Positions 8,554-17,824 of a stretch of DNA of 40,138 nt are shown piece by piece. Origin of the DNA: Rickettsia typhi (GTDB taxonomy: Bacteria > Pseudomonadota > Alphaproteobacteria > Rickettsiales > UBA1997); assembly GCA_945901265.1 (NCBI GenBank), contig CAMDJZ010000010.1, positions 1-40,138 of the forward strand, in the 5' to 3' direction. The notes beneath the pieces were generated by a model, which saw only the letters and a list, made by a program, of their open reading frames with translations, was not told the DNA's origin and did no database searches. A program made the position numbers and the translations under genes. Position 1 is the stretch's first letter. Each line of letters opens with the position of its first letter.

Positions 8554-8799
8554 CTAATTTACTAAAACAATTAATTTATGATTTTGCATTTCGGCAAAGC
8601 CTGACTCTAGGCTGAAGGATTTGAGGAGATTTTGTTGATCATCAAAAATTTTAATTTCACCTTCCTTTAAATTTGCGATAAAAGCTTCATGCGAATCCAT
8701 AACGCCAATCTCACCATCATAAGCAGGAATAACCACTAAATTACACTCGCCAGAAAATAATAGACCTTGGGGAGAAGCTATTTCTAATTGAAAACTCAT
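8554..8799 (-). CDS. atpC: F1 ATP synthase epsilon subunit, short form
   Basis: An 81-residue protein that covers only the N-terminal beta-sandwich of epsilon (family motifs SPQGLLFSGE, VVIPAYDGEIGVM, SGFAEMQNHKLIVLV). Epsilon is usually about 105-140 residues with a C-terminal pair of helices that contacts gamma and inhibits ATP hydrolysis. Here the stop follows directly after the beta domain, and reading on past it gives no helical domain. The subunit should still connect gamma to the c ring, but the inhibitory arm is missing. It is the second gene of atpD-atpC, 80 bp downstream of atpD. Confidence 0.88.
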   Translation of the reverse strand: MSFQLEIASPQGLLFSGECNLVVIPAYDGEIGVMDSHEAFIANLKEGEIKIFDDQQNLLKSFSLESGFAEMQNHKLIVLVN

Positions 8800-8879
8800 A
8801 CTTATTTTAAACTTTATTTTTTGTTAGCTTCGAGTAAACTTTGTTAAAAGTAAATTAAAGCTAGCAATTATTCACAAAA

Positions 8880-10322
<1,443 letters not shown>

Positions 10323-10578
10323 TCAAGTCAATAATTTATAGCGATTAAAAGATCATATTACAAAGATCTTGCTTACTAAACTTTACGACATTTCCGCATG
10401 CAATTTTTTAAATGCTCTAGGGAATTTTTATTAAAGCTTTAGAAAACAAGAGATAAGAACGTGAAATTTAAAAAAAAAAATTCAAAGTGCAAGTCATTTT
10501 TTTAATTTTTAATTAGGTAGTTTTTATCAATATGTGCAAAAATATTTTTAGATGAAAATGGATTCTAAAAAAATCTAA

Positions 10579-12390
10579 TTAAGAACCTTTGCGATTGTTA
10601 AGTCCTTGCGCTTCAACCAAAAGATCTTTAGCGATTGGCGCAGCTGCCATGGAACCGCTTTTACCATGCTCTACAACTACCGAAACTGCATATTTGGGAT
10701 CTTGGATTGGTGCATAACCAACAAAAATTGCATGATTAGCATTAGCTTCTCTTTCAACGCTGGTCATTTCTTTTTCACGCTTAGAAATAACTTGCGAAGT
10801 TCCAGTTTTTCCTGCCATTTCATAACCTTTAACTTCGATTCTTTTGCCATAAGCAGTTCCACCTGGTTCGTTAATAACTCGCCTCATACCTTCTTGAATG
10901 AGTTTTAGATGAGATTGATCAACGAGTGGCGCAGATTTCAATTCATCAAATTGTTTAAAAATATTTTGATTACGAACCAAATAAGGTTTAATTGGAATTC
11001 CACCATTAGCGATTCGCGCAGTGATGACAGCCATTTGCAAAGGTGTTGCTAAAACGCTACCCTGACCAATCGCAGTATTGAGAGTATCACCTTTAACCCA
11101 AGGTTGATTAAAAACTTTTTGTTTCCATTCGTCAGAAGGTAATAATCCTGACTTAGCGCCATGGATACTGATATCAGGCTTTTCACCGTAGCCAAATCTT
11201 TTTGCCATTTCTAAAATTTTTTTATGACCAATTTGATTGGCAACTGTAAAAAAATAAGTATTGCAAGAATGCATAATTGCCGAAACTAGATCTAGCGAAC
11301 CATGTCCCCCTTCTTTCCAGCAGTGAAAAGTTCGTTTACCCATTTGGTAAGAACCTCCACAATAAACCCTAGTAGCTGGATTAAATTTACTTTCTAATGC
11401 TGCTAACGCAACCATTAATTTGAAGGTTGAGCCCGGAGGATAAAGTGCTGAAATTGGTTTATTACTTAATGGTTTTTTTGGATCATCATAAAGCTGTTTC
11501 CAATATTCCTTAGAAATTCCTTCAACGAAATTGTTGGGATCAAAAGATGGGGATGATGCATAAACTAAAACTTCACCAGTTTTTACATCAATCATAACTA
11601 AAGACGCAACAACATCCTTGATTAGCTGTGTAGCAAATTTTTGTAATCTAAAATCTATTGATAAATTAATTCGCGATCCTTCAACATATGGCTTGGTTGA
11701 AAGTGTGCGAAGCGGAATTTCTCTAGCATTTACTTCGACATATTTCACGCCATATTTACCGCGCAAGACTTCATCAAAACTTTTTTCAATACCAAATTTT
11801 CCAAGTCTAAAATCTGGATGCATAAATAAAGACTGCTCATTTTCATCAATTTCTTTTTCAGAGGGAAGCGATACATAGCCTAGAAAATGGGCAGTTTCTT
11901 GAGGGTAGGGATAGCGTCTAATAATTCCACTTTCAATAGAAACTCCCGGCAAAAGGTGAGAGTTAGTTTCGATGCGCGCTAGATCGTCCCATCCTAAATT
12001 ATCGATTAGAGAAATAATATTTTTGCGACGCGCATTTTTAATTTTCGATAAAAATAAATTTTTACCTTCGGCGCTAAGATCGAGTATTTCAGCTAATTTT
12101 TCTATTAACTCCTCAAAATTTCTTTTTTTTTCAATATAAAGTAATAGCCGAAAATTACTTTCATTTTTTGTTAATGAAATTCCATTGCGATCAAAAATCA
12201 TTCCCCTAGGCGCAGGATTAATAATTGGTTTCATACGATTACTATCAGATTGAATTGAATATTCTTCATGTTTCCACAATTGCAAATAGCCTAAACGCAA
12301 AACTAAAATTCCAGCAAGAGCAGATTGCCCAGCTCCTAAAATTAAAGCTCGGCGATTGAATATTTTATTTTTGCGAATATCTCTTAGCAC
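10579..12390 (-). CDS. mrdA: Penicillin-binding protein 2 (peptidoglycan transpeptidase)
   Basis: This 603-residue class B PBP2 cross-links peptidoglycan in the elongation complex. An N-terminal membrane anchor (about 15-37) precedes the dimerisation domain with RGMIFDRNG and the transpeptidase domain. Catalytic motifs are STFK (321-324, active Ser321), SCN (375-377) and KTGT (528-531). The start is GTG at 12390; it overlaps the mreD stop by one base (TAGTG), and the run GGGGGAT just upstream can act as ribosome binding site, so the two are translationally coupled. In many alphaproteobacteria the order is mreB-mreC-mreD-mrdA-rodA; here mreB, mreC and rodA are not adjacent. Confidence 0.94.
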   Translation of the reverse strand: MLRDIRKNKIFNRRALILGAGQSALAGILVLRLGYLQLWKHEEYSIQSDSNRMKPIINPAPRGMIFDRNGISLTKNESNFRLLLYIEKKRNFEELIEKLAEILDLSAEGKNLFLSKIKNARRKNIISLIDNLGWDDLARIETNSHLLPGVSIESGIIRRYPYPQETAHFLGYVSLPSEKEIDENEQSLFMHPDFRLGKFGIEKSFDEVLRGKYGVKYVEVNAREIPLRTLSTKPYVEGSRINLSIDFRLQKFATQLIKDVVASLVMIDVKTGEVLVYASSPSFDPNNFVEGISKEYWKQLYDDPKKPLSNKPISALYPPGSTFKLMVALAALESKFNPATRVYCGGSYQMGKRTFHCWKEGGHGSLDLVSAIMHSCNTYFFTVANQIGHKKILEMAKRFGYGEKPDISIHGAKSGLLPSDEWKQKVFNQPWVKGDTLNTAIGQGSVLATPLQMAVITARIANGGIPIKPYLVRNQNIFKQFDELKSAPLVDQSHLKLIQEGMRRVINEPGGTAYGKRIEVKGYEMAGKTGTSQVISKREKEMTSVEREANANHAIFVGYAPIQDPKYAVSVVVEHGKSGSMAAAPIAKDLLVEAQGLNNRKGS

Positions 12391-12890
12391 TATTCATCCC
12401 CCAATAATTTAGCACTAAGATAATCAAAAAATTTATGCATTGGAACATATAAAAAAACCGATAATAAAAATTGCGCCAAAGGAACCGATAATCCGTATAA
12501 TGAGCCTTCGAGTATAGATAGCGCTCCCCATTTGATAACGATAATTACAAAACAAAAAGCTACAAATTGTTGCCAAATTTGAATAAAATTTTCGCGTATT
12601 AACATTTTTTGGTTTATAGTTAAGAAGAATTTAACCAATATTATATAACATAGCGAAGTTATGCCAAGATCATTTCCTGTAAGCGCATCAGACCAAATTC
12701 CCATGAGAAAAATAAACCAAATTCCAAAATATTGACGAAAAATTGCAAAGTAAAAAACCATCATTACATCAATCAAGGGAAAGACTGTGGCGATAGATAA
12801 AATTTTTATTGAAGTAATATTAAAAGCAACAAAAACTATTGCGATTAAATATAAAGCAATAATTTTTAATAAAGATCTTTGTTTAATCAT
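12390..12890 (-). CDS. mreD: Rod-shape determining membrane protein MreD
   Basis: This 166-residue hydrophobic protein has about five membrane segments, fitting MreD, the inner-membrane member of the MreBCD elongation complex. Family-like features are the repeated aromatic/hydrophobic stretches and the motif IFLMGIWSDALTGNDLGITSL, similar to the GLLxDxLxGxxLGxxAL pattern of MreD. Its position directly before mrdA, with a one-base overlap, is strong supporting context. MreD is poorly conserved, so the call rests on topology, that motif and the neighbour. ATG start at 12890. Confidence 0.85.
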   Translation of the reverse strand: MIKQRSLLKIIALYLIAIVFVAFNITSIKILSIATVFPLIDVMMVFYFAIFRQYFGIWFIFLMGIWSDALTGNDLGITSLCYIILVKFFLTINQKMLIRENFIQIWQQFVAFCFVIIVIKWGALSILEGSLYGLSVPLAQFLLSVFLYVPMHKFFDYLSAKLLGDE

Positions 12891-12982
12891 AAAAAAACTG
12901 AGTAGAACTTAAATTTCAAGACACTAAAAAAGCAAGAAAAAATAATGCTGTAAAACACATTTATCCACAACGCATTTTAATT

Positions 12983-13327
12983 TTAAACAAAAAACTTATT
13001 TTTCAAATAGCTTTGCAAAATTTCTTCTCTTTCTTTTTTAGAATATCCGCAATCATAAACATCGGAATCCAATAGGGTAATTAACAAAATTACTTAAGTA
13101 TAAACCATTTATTCTCATAATCATTGTGAACCATGCCTCGTTAACAAGCCTCTAAATGTTAATGAATAACAAGCTCTGTCTCTTGAATCTGCAAGGCTAA
13201 TCTAAATCCCATATTTATACCTATCAATTTTCTTTCCTAAAATTTTTTCACAAAATTCGATATGTTGCGCAAAATTTTTCTTAGCTTTTTTTAAATCTTT
13301 TTTGTCGATAAAATTATCACCTAAAGT
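12983..13327 (-). pseudogene. Decayed unidentified gene with in-frame stops
   Basis: One minus-strand frame from 13327 down to a stop at 12983-12985 looks protein-like but contains at least five internal stops. Its first part reads as a mixed helix (DKKDLKKAKKNFAQHIEFC, then EKILGKKIDRYKYGI, stop). A middle part contains ADSRDRACYSLTFRGLLTRH. The end, after a cluster of stops, reads VILLITLLDSDVYDCGYSKK followed by EREEILQSYLKNKFFV. Keeping one frame across about 345 bp suggests recent decay by point mutations. I do not recognise the family; the tail vaguely recalls the ends of small toxin proteins, which is only a guess. It lies upstream of mreD. Confidence 0.5.
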
Positions 13328-13405
13328 TTATCATTGATAAATGACAAAATTTGCTAATGTTTAAATCTAAACTTCAAAGAATCTACATCAATAATTGATT
13401 CGACA

Positions 13406-13519
13406 ATGAGCATTTTTATCTTTGATCGTCATGTTAAAATTCTGCAGCAAAGGACCAAATCTCGAGATTTAAATGACTGGTTTAACATTTGGCTGAATCA
13501 ATTACGCAAATCAAATTAA
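13406..13519 (+). CDS. Possible 37-residue plus-strand ORF or gene remnant
   Basis: ATG at 13406 opens 37 codons with a sensible mix of residues (MSIFIFDRHVKILQQRTKSR, then DLNDWFNIWLNQLRKSN, TAA). Two tryptophans and the low Lys/Ile/Asn bias make it less like random AT-rich translation. The opening IFDR followed by basic residues resembles the N-terminus of NDUFAF5/BioC-like methyltransferases, so it may be the stub of such a gene, but the match is short. A strong inverted repeat followed by a T-run lies 36 bp beyond its stop, which favours a plus-strand transcript. Confidence 0.25.
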   Translation: MSIFIFDRHVKILQQRTKSRDLNDWFNIWLNQLRKSN

Positions 13520-13555
13520 TTTATGGCAATATCTTTAATTGTTTTTTGGACATTT

Positions 13556-13615
13556 TTAACAATTATTAGGTTTTTTAAACAAAAACTAATAATTGTTAAT
13601 TATTTATATTTTTTT
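13556..13615 (+). terminator. Perfect 14-bp inverted repeat with T-run
   Basis: TTAACAATTATTAG (13556-13569) is exactly complementary to CTAATAATTGTTAA (13586-13599) around a 16-base A/T spacer. On the plus strand it is followed by a T-rich stretch ending in seven T at 13609-13615, as in an intrinsic terminator. On the minus strand it lies 4 bp beyond the stop of the decarboxylase gene but has no T-run after it, so in that direction it may serve as a 3'-end stabilising hairpin. Confidence 0.5.
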
Positions 13616-14935
13616 ACTTGAGATTTCAAAATTATCATCTTGAACAATGTACATTGAATCAATTGGCTCTTCATCAACCTCAATTTGCATGACTTCGCCG
13701 AAGCCGTTAAACTCTGTTCTAATACTTCTTGAATAAGCTCCAAGCTGACCAATCTCGATATAATCACCTTCGGAGATATTTTCTGGCAAGGAAAATGGAC
13801 CCCTCATGCTATCCATTGAATCACAAGTTGGGCCATAAAAACCAAAAGCAGTTTTTTCGCTTTCAAGTGTTTTAGGATTTTTAATTCTAATTGCCTGAGT
13901 TGGATAAATAAATCCTGGGAAACCTGCGTCAAATAATCCGCCATAAGTTCCATCATTAATATAAAGCATGTTTTGTTTACGAGCCTCAACTCTTACCACC
14001 AAAGATACAGCCTCAGCAACTAGAGCTCTTCCAGGTTCACACCAAATTTCACAATTATTTCCAAATTCAGCTTGCTGAATTGCTTCAAATATTTCATCGA
14101 AATAGCTATTCATTCCAAGCGGGGTCATCGTCGGATAAATCGAAGGAAAACCGCCACCAACATCTAAAACATCGAGACGTACCCTGGCTTTTTTAACTAC
14201 TTCTTTAGCGGTATTAATGGCATTACGATATTCAACAGGATCCATACATTGAGATCCGACATGGAAACAGATTCCAAATTTTTTTGCAACTGCGCGAGTC
14301 TCGCGAACTAAAGCAGTGGCACCAGATGGTAAAATTCCAAATTTTCCAGAAAGATCAATAACTGAATGCGAGTTTGAAATAGCAAGTCGAACATGGAGAT
14401 TTAGATCTTTTGCATTTTTTGTTACTGCTAGAATTTTTTCTAATTCATCAAATGAGTCCAGAGAAAAATCACGAATTTGATAATCAAAATAAGCTGATTT
14501 GATTGCTTCACGTGACTTTACGGGATGCATAAAAAACATTTTTGCTTTCTTACCAAAAAGCTCATTTATTAATTTAATTTCAAAAAGTGATGCAACATCA
14601 AATTTAGAAATTCCCGAATCAAATAAATTTTGCAAGACAGATTTATCAGAATTGCTTTTTACTGAATAAAGTATTGAGCTGTTGAATTTTGTGTGCGAAA
14701 AATTTTTGACAAAAAACTTTGCGGCTCTTTTTATAGCATGCGGACGAACGCAATAAACGGGGATATTAGGCTTATTATCGACAACAAAATCTCTAATTGT
14801 TTTAGCTACAGAAGTATCCTGAGCATGTTGATCGTTATTCTTACTAAAATTTTTCTCTTTAAAGTTTTTTTTATTAAAATTTAAATAATAAACTTTCGAG
14901 TTTTTAGCTCGATCATACTCTTGCTCTTTTGCCAT
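13604..14935 (-). CDS. Ornithine/lysine decarboxylase family (PLP fold-type III)
   Basis: This 443-residue alanine-racemase-fold decarboxylase most likely makes putrescine or cadaverine. PLP-binding Lys93 is in SILYSVKSN. HVGSQ (225-229), the phosphate-binding GGGFP (260-264) and CEPGRALVAEA (299-309) follow, and the second active-site segment GPTCDSMDSM carries Cys371. That motif fits ornithine/lysine decarboxylases better than diaminopimelate decarboxylase. Residues 1-50 form a Lys/Asn-rich extension absent from the usual 380-390-residue enzymes. The substrate cannot be fixed from motifs alone. It is transcribed alone, with 250 bp of AT-rich DNA including phased A-tracts upstream. An agmatinase-like gene elsewhere in the window could also supply putrescine. 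Confidence 0.83.
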   Translation of the reverse strand: MAKEQEYDRAKNSKVYYLNFNKKNFKEKNFSKNNDQHAQDTSVAKTIRDFVVDNKPNIPVYCVRPHAIKRAAKFFVKNFSHTKFNSSILYSVKSNSDKSVLQNLFDSGISKFDVASLFEIKLINELFGKKAKMFFMHPVKSREAIKSAYFDYQIRDFSLDSFDELEKILAVTKNAKDLNLHVRLAISNSHSVIDLSGKFGILPSGATALVRETRAVAKKFGICFHVGSQCMDPVEYRNAINTAKEVVKKARVRLDVLDVGGGFPSIYPTMTPLGMNSYFDEIFEAIQQAEFGNNCEIWCEPGRALVAEAVSLVVRVEARKQNMLYINDGTYGGLFDAGFPGFIYPTQAIRIKNPKTLESEKTAFGFYGPTCDSMDSMRGPFSLPENISEGDYIEIGQLGAYSRSIRTEFNGFGEVMQIEVDEEPIDSMYIVQDDNFEISSKKI

Positions 14936-15105
14936 TTCTTTTTGTTGAGTTTAAAGTTAACAAAATAAATTCACCAATTCAAAATGTAAATTATAAAAAG
15001 GATAGCGCAACTTAATTAGAGAATTTTAATTGTAAACAAAAATTTACAAAAAATTAAAAATTTTTTTAATTAAATTACGTCAGAATTTATAAAATAAAAA
15101 AATTC

Positions 15106-15139
15106 AAAAAAAATTCAAAAAAAATTTGAAAAAAATTTG
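15106..15139. repeat. Phased A-tracts upstream of the decarboxylase gene
   Basis: A-runs centred near 15109, 15120 and 15132 (8, 8 and 7 A) recur every 11-12 bp, separated by TTC or TTTG. Spacing close to the helical repeat makes the tracts add up to bent DNA. The array lies between the pyrB stop and the decarboxylase gene, about 170-200 bp before the latter's start. It may be a promoter-upstream bend or simply low-complexity sequence. Confidence 0.35.
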
Positions 15140-15185
15140 AAATTGGTAGCTAAAACTTTTAAAAAAAATACAATATTTTTTTTAC

Positions 15186-16097
15186 TTAATTTTTACTTAG
15201 CATTAATAATAAAGATTGTCTTACTGCAACACCTGCAGAAACTTGCTCTAAAATTAAACTTTTATTTTTGTCATCAGCTAAATTGGAGGCAATTTCAACA
15301 TCGCGATTAATTGGTCCAGGATGTAAAACTAAAGCGTTAGGAGCGAATTTAATTTTTTGATAGTCAAGTCCATAAAGTTTAAAATACTCGCTTAAGGAAG
15401 GAATATAACAGCCAAGCATTCTCTCTTGTTGTATTCGAAGTATCATAATGACATCAACTCCTTCAATACCAGAAATTAAATCTTCAAAAACTTCAATATC
15501 AAATTTTTCTTTTAACCAGTTGCGATATTGATTTACAATTAAAGTTGCTGGCGTAACAACGCGAATTTCACAACCAAATTTTTTTAATAATTTAATATTT
15601 GAGCGTGCAACTCTTGAGTGAAGGACATCGCCACAAATTGCTATTTTTAAATTTGCTAAACTTTTTTTATGTTTCTTAATTACAAAACTATCTAATAAAG
15701 CTTGCGAAGGATGTTCATTGGTTCCGTCTCCAGCATTAATTAAATTAGCATCAATATATTTTTTCAAGAGATTAACGATACCGCTAGAATTATGTCGAAT
15801 CGCTACAAAATCTGGCTTCATGGCATTTAAAGTTTTAGCCATGTCAATAATTGATTCGCCTTTTTTAAGCGATGATAAAGAAATATCAACATTTAAAACC
15901 TTGCCTCCGAGACGCTTCATCGCTATCTCAAAAGACATTCTTGTTCGCGTAGAATTTTCAAAAAAAAAGTTTATGAGAAGTTTATTTTCAAGATCGCGAT
16001 ATTGTTGATTGCTATTAGCAAAAAAAATATCAGCCTGACTATGAATTGCCTCAATATCATTTACCGTTAGCTGATCGACGCTAATTAAATCTGTCAT
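15186..16097 (-). CDS. pyrB: Aspartate carbamoyltransferase catalytic subunit
   Basis: This 303-residue enzyme condenses carbamoyl phosphate and aspartate in the second step of pyrimidine synthesis. The carbamoyl-phosphate loop FFENSTRTRMSFE is at 45-57, SLKKGES (77-82) supplies the lysine loop from the neighbouring subunit, and NEHPSQALLD (127-136) and VLHPGPINRD are also present. Aspartate-binding residues appear in RIQQERM, which together with SLKKGES excludes ornithine carbamoyltransferase. No pyrI or pyrC is adjacent. The ATG at 16097 overlaps the stop of the upstream ABC ATPase by four bases (ATGA), so the two are translationally coupled. Confidence 0.95.
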   Translation of the reverse strand: MTDLISVDQLTVNDIEAIHSQADIFFANSNQQYRDLENKLLINFFFENSTRTRMSFEIAMKRLGGKVLNVDISLSSLKKGESIIDMAKTLNAMKPDFVAIRHNSSGIVNLLKKYIDANLINAGDGTNEHPSQALLDSFVIKKHKKSLANLKIAICGDVLHSRVARSNIKLLKKFGCEIRVVTPATLIVNQYRNWLKEKFDIEVFEDLISGIEGVDVIMILRIQQERMLGCYIPSLSEYFKLYGLDYQKIKFAPNALVLHPGPINRDVEIASNLADDKNKSLILEQVSAGVAVRQSLLLMLSKN

Positions 16098-17029
16098 TTT
16101 TTAGCAATTAGATGTTTAAAAACTTCTTCCAAATCGGGTTGCTTAGTGGAGATATCTTTAATTTGCAGATTAGCATCAGAAATGCAACGAAGAATTTTTT
16201 CAACTGCTATTTTTTCTGGATCATAATTTATAACCACTTTATCAATATCAATAAGTTTAGCTTGAAGCTGTTGGATATGAGAAAAAATTCCAATATCAAT
16301 ATTGGAAACAGTGGAAATCAATAATTGCTTGGTTGAAAGCAATTTCATCAAATTTTCTTTTTTATCACAAGCGATAACTTTGCCATGATTAATTACAGCA
16401 ATTTCATCGCATAATTGTTCGGCTTCCTCAAGATAATGAGTTGTCAATAAAATCGTTGTACCTTGTTGTTGATTGAGTTTTTTAACATAATTCCACAGCT
16501 GGTTGCGTAGCTCTACATCAACTCCTGCAGTTGGCTCATCAAGCACTAATATTTCAGGGTTATGAACTAATGCTTTGGCAACTAATAATCTTCGACGCAT
16601 TCCTCCGGATAAACTTCTTGGTTTTGATTTAGCTTTTTCTTTTAAACCTAAAGCTTCGATAATTTCATCAGTTCGTCTTTGAGATTTTTTTATGCCAAAA
16701 TAACCCGCATAGATTTCTAAAGTTTCGTATACATTAAAAAATGGATCAATTATTAATTCCTGAGGAACTATGCCAATTTTATATTTGCATAATTGTGGAT
16801 GTTTTTCAATATCGAGATTTGCAATTTTCACCATTCCTGAAGTTTTTTTTACCAATCCAGCAAGAATATTAATTAATGTTGATTTGCCTGCCCCATTTGG
16901 TCCAAGAAGACCAAAAACTGAGCCTTTTTTTATTATTAGATCAATATTTTGAAGAGCGGTTTTAGCTTGGGTTTTTGAAGATTTTTGATAGACTTTATTT
17001 AGCTGATTAATTTCAATTGCGTATGCCAT
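16094..17029 (-). CDS. ABC-2 type transporter ATPase (YadG-like)
   Basis: This 311-residue protein has Walker A GPNGAGKS (43-50), Q-loop GIVPQELIIDPFFNVYETL (near 86-104), signature LSGGMRRR (140-147), Walker B ILVLDEPTAGVD (160-171) and His in TTHYLEEAEQL. The sequence runs close to E. coli YadG along its length, including the C-terminal regulatory part ending in DLEEVFKHLI. YadG-type ATPases normally pair with a six-segment ABC-2 permease (YadH). Here no permease gene follows: pyrB overlaps the end, and bolA-grxD lies upstream. The permease must be elsewhere, or the ATPase serves another partner. The substrate is unknown. Confidence 0.87.
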   Translation of the reverse strand: MAYAIEINQLNKVYQKSSKTQAKTALQNIDLIIKKGSVFGLLGPNGAGKSTLINILAGLVKKTSGMVKIANLDIEKHPQLCKYKIGIVPQELIIDPFFNVYETLEIYAGYFGIKKSQRRTDEIIEALGLKEKAKSKPRSLSGGMRRRLLVAKALVHNPEILVLDEPTAGVDVELRNQLWNYVKKLNQQQGTTILLTTHYLEEAEQLCDEIAVINHGKVIACDKKENLMKLLSTKQLLISTVSNIDIGIFSHIQQLQAKLIDIDKVVINYDPEKIAVEKILRCISDANLQIKDISTKQPDLEEVFKHLIAKK

Positions 17030-17106
17030 TATTTTAGTGTAGGTTTATTAGTTTTTTTAACAATACTTCAACATTAATTATTATTAATTGCTAATGTTAA
17101 TCAATA

Positions 17107-17427
17107 TTAAATAATATTTTTTTCAGTTAATAATGTTAATAGTTCACCACTTTGCATCATTTCTTTAACAATATCACAACCACCTATAAATTCACCCTTT
17201 ATATAAAGCTGAGGTATGGTTGGCCAGTCTGAAAACTCTTTAATGCTTTGACGAATTTCGCTATCACTAAGCACATTTATATCTAGAAATTGAACATTGA
17301 GGTTTTTTAAAATCTGCACTATCATCGCAGAAAAACCACATTGCGGGAAATCTCGTGTTCCTTTCATAAAAAGAACTACGGAGTTATTGTCAATAGTATG
17401 TTGAATCTTGTCAAAAATATTACTCAT
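17107..17427 (-). CDS. grxD: Monothiol glutaredoxin (CGFS type)
   Basis: The 106-residue CGFS glutaredoxin is the class that holds a glutathione-ligated [2Fe-2S] cluster and passes it to acceptor proteins. The active site CGFS is at 30-33 in FPQCGFSAM, preceded by the glutathione-contacting Lys22 in MKGTRDFP. WPTIPQLYIKGEFIGGCDIV carries the cis-proline and the GG(C/S)D motif. Length is normal for the single-domain form. It follows bolA by 15 bp on the same strand, a classic pair whose products form a heterocomplex in iron-sulfur trafficking. Confidence 0.95.
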   Translation of the reverse strand: MSNIFDKIQHTIDNNSVVLFMKGTRDFPQCGFSAMIVQILKNLNVQFLDINVLSDSEIRQSIKEFSDWPTIPQLYIKGEFIGGCDIVKEMMQSGELLTLLTEKNII

Positions 17428-17442
17428 AAATTAAATTATTTT

Positions 17443-17673
17443 TTAAATATTTGAAGTTTTAATTTGTAGGGCGTGAAGCTCATCGCCCAAAATTTCTTTT
17501 AACGCTAAATTAACAATTTTATGTTGTTGAACTCTTGTTTTATTAGCAAAAATTTCATCAATAATAGTGACGCTGTAATGATCAGAATCGCCAACCAAGT
17601 CAACTAGCTCAATCTTTGCATTGGGGAAGGAATTTTGTAAAATTTTTTGTAATTTATCAAAAGCAATCGCCAT
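17443..17673 (-). CDS. bolA: BolA family protein (Grx4 partner type)
   Basis: A 76-residue BolA-fold protein. The family motif region is visible as DHYSVTIIDEIFANKTRVQQ followed by HKIVNLALKEIL and HALQIKT. The conserved histidine in VQQHKIV is the likely cluster ligand when bound to a CGFS glutaredoxin. Its position 15 bp upstream of grxD supports the YrbA/IbaG-like, iron-sulfur role. A second, different BolA gene begins at the right edge of the window. ATG start at 17673. Confidence 0.92.
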   Translation of the reverse strand: MAIAFDKLQKILQNSFPNAKIELVDLVGDSDHYSVTIIDEIFANKTRVQQHKIVNLALKEILGDELHALQIKTSNI

Positions 17674-17758
17674 AAAGTCTGTAGATTATTTTTAAATTAT
17701 ATTAAACGAATTTTATAGCTTAAATTAGCGCTAGTTATTTAATTTGGCTAAGTAAACT

Positions 17759-17796
17759 CTCGAGGGGTTTTTAAATTTACTTATAAACCCCTCGAG
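17759..17796 (-). terminator. Perfect 12-bp G+C-rich hairpin between pnp and bolA
   Basis: CTCGAGGGGTTT (17759-17770) is exactly complementary to AAACCCCTCGAG (17785-17796) around a 14-base A/T loop. It starts 29 bp after the pnp stop and 86 bp before the bolA start, so it should separate the two transcripts. It is the most G+C-rich hairpin in the window. Neither strand has a long T-run after it, so it may work as a Rho-dependent or RNA-stabilising 3' structure and not as a classic intrinsic terminator. Confidence 0.5.
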
Positions 17797-17824
17797 AAAA
17801 ATATGAATTGTAATGCTTTAGATT

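Noticed and set aside
12961..12969. Perfect DnaA box TTATCCACA, with another in reverse near 25970 inside the deacylase gene
   Set aside because: Single scattered boxes are expected by chance; there is no cluster, and no dnaA, hemE or parAB neighbourhood to suggest an origin.
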